DNA of 64,000 nucleotides from CAWEYO01 sp963813315 (GTDB lineage Bacteria > Pseudomonadota > Alphaproteobacteria > Rhizobiales > Rhizobiaceae). The notes under the pieces were generated by a model. That model was not told the origin of the DNA. It saw nothing but the letters and a program-made list of their open reading frames with translations, and did no database searches. The DNA is taken from NCBI GenBank assembly GCA_963813315.1, contig CAWEYO010000001.1, positions 99,459 through 163,458 of the forward strand. The letters are read 5' to 3'. The translations under genes were made by a program, and so were the position numbers. Below, piece after piece: positions 63,518 to 64,000 of this stretch (positions are counted from its first letter, which is position 1; each line of letters starts with the position of its first letter).

Positions 63518-64000
63518 ATGGACCTTCTCACCCACAACAGGCTGATGGCCCGCAACAATCGCTGGTCCAACGACAGGCTCTACCGTGCGGTGCTGGCTCT
63601 CAATCCCGGAGAGTTTGAGGCGGTGCGGACAGGGTTCTTTCCTTCGATCAAGGAGACCCTGAACCACATCCTCGCCGTCGATTGCTTCTATCTCGACGCG
63701 ATGGAGGAGGGCGGCGGAGGCGCCGACATCTTCGACGGATTCGCGCCCTTCGGCGAACGAACCCCGCTCTCGAGGGCGCAAGAGGATTTTGACCAAAAAC
63801 TCGTCGCGTTCTGCGATAGCTTGACCATCGCCGATCTGGATCGGCGAGTCATCACCGATCGTCGGGAGGATGGGCAAGTGCCCGAGCGTATCGGCAGCTT
63901 GCTCACGCACCTGTTCCTGCACCAGATCCATCACCGGGGTCAGGTGCACGCCATGCTTTCCGGCACGTCGGTGAAGCCGCCGCAACTCGACGAGTTCTTT
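63518..64000 (+). CDS. DinB family protein, 3' end outside window
   Basis: The open frame from ATG 63518 runs 161 codons to the window edge. MDLLTHNRLMARNNRWSNDR, NHILAVDCFYLDAM and LFLHQIHHRGQVHAMLSG place the three metal-binding histidines of the DinB four-helix fold. Function is not fixed: members include thiol transferases and stress proteins. The gene follows fahA by 16 bases, so it may be in the same transcript. Confidence 0.9.
   Translation, partial: MDLLTHNRLMARNNRWSNDRLYRAVLALNPGEFEAVRTGFFPSIKETLNHILAVDCFYLDAMEEGGGGADIFDGFAPFGERTPLSRAQEDFDQKLVAFCDSLTIADLDRRVITDRREDGQVPERIGSLLTHLFLHQIHHRGQVHAMLSGTSVKPPQLDEFF

Overview
The window is a high-GC chromosomal segment of an alphaproteobacterium of the order Hyphomicrobiales, most likely Mesorhizobium or a close Phyllobacteriaceae relative. 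The placement rests on gene order (pmbA - CysQ-like phosphatase - DUF4170 - acyltransferase - waaA - lpxK, then DUF2093 and mutL), on the TIGR01459 HAD/ribF and ileS/lipoprotein neighbourhoods, and on several families of palindromic intergenic repeats. I did not run any database search. No tRNA, rRNA, CRISPR array or intact insertion sequence was seen.

Region 1 (1-17,327) is an accessory catabolic block. A leftward, almost fully translationally coupled operon encodes a HAAT-type ABC importer (binding protein, livH, livM, livG, livF), a molybdenum hydroxylase (FAD, 2Fe-2S and molybdopterin modules), a 6-hydroxynicotinate-reductase-like Fe-S protein, a UPF0280 (ApbE-related) protein, an 'amino acid synthesis' family protein and a MarR regulator. 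An ATP-dependent hydantoinase/acetophenone-carboxylase-type pair (hyuA, hyuB) runs rightward into the MarR gene, and an ATP-grasp protein runs leftward off the edge. Together they look like an uptake and degradation route for an N-heterocyclic compound: import, hydroxylation, ring reduction, then ATP-dependent amide-type cleavage. The substrate is not known.

Region 2 (17,500-51,400) is mainly conserved core: a polytopic membrane protein, groES-groEL under a CIRCE operator, a TadG-like vWA protein, a HAD phosphatase, ribF, hdeD-like, ileS, a lipoprotein, tadA, an rluB-like pseudouridine synthase with an Arg-rich repeat domain, rsmD, a catalytic/non-catalytic M16 peptidase pair, a patatin, a CapA-type protein, a VOC protein, a CPA2 antiporter, the lipid A/Kdo genes, a Gly-rich secreted protein and mutL.

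Region 3 (51,500-64,000) is catabolic: a non-pyrrolysine MttB-family methyltransferase and a demethylase-type flavin oxidoreductase flanking queF; glutaryl-CoA dehydrogenase; kbl-tdh (threonine to glycine plus acetyl-CoA); a decayed stretch with arylsulfatase and MarR remnants; and hmgA-fahA (homogentisate to fumarate plus acetoacetate), followed by a DinB-family gene cut by the window end.

Two features cut across the window. First, eight otherwise well-conserved genes, including ribF and lpxK, each change reading frame once, and all eight changes are in the +1 sense. This is most simply explained by insertion-biased sequence errors. Second, palindromic repeats beginning TAGAGC lie directly on gene ends and repeatedly supply the TAG stop codon.
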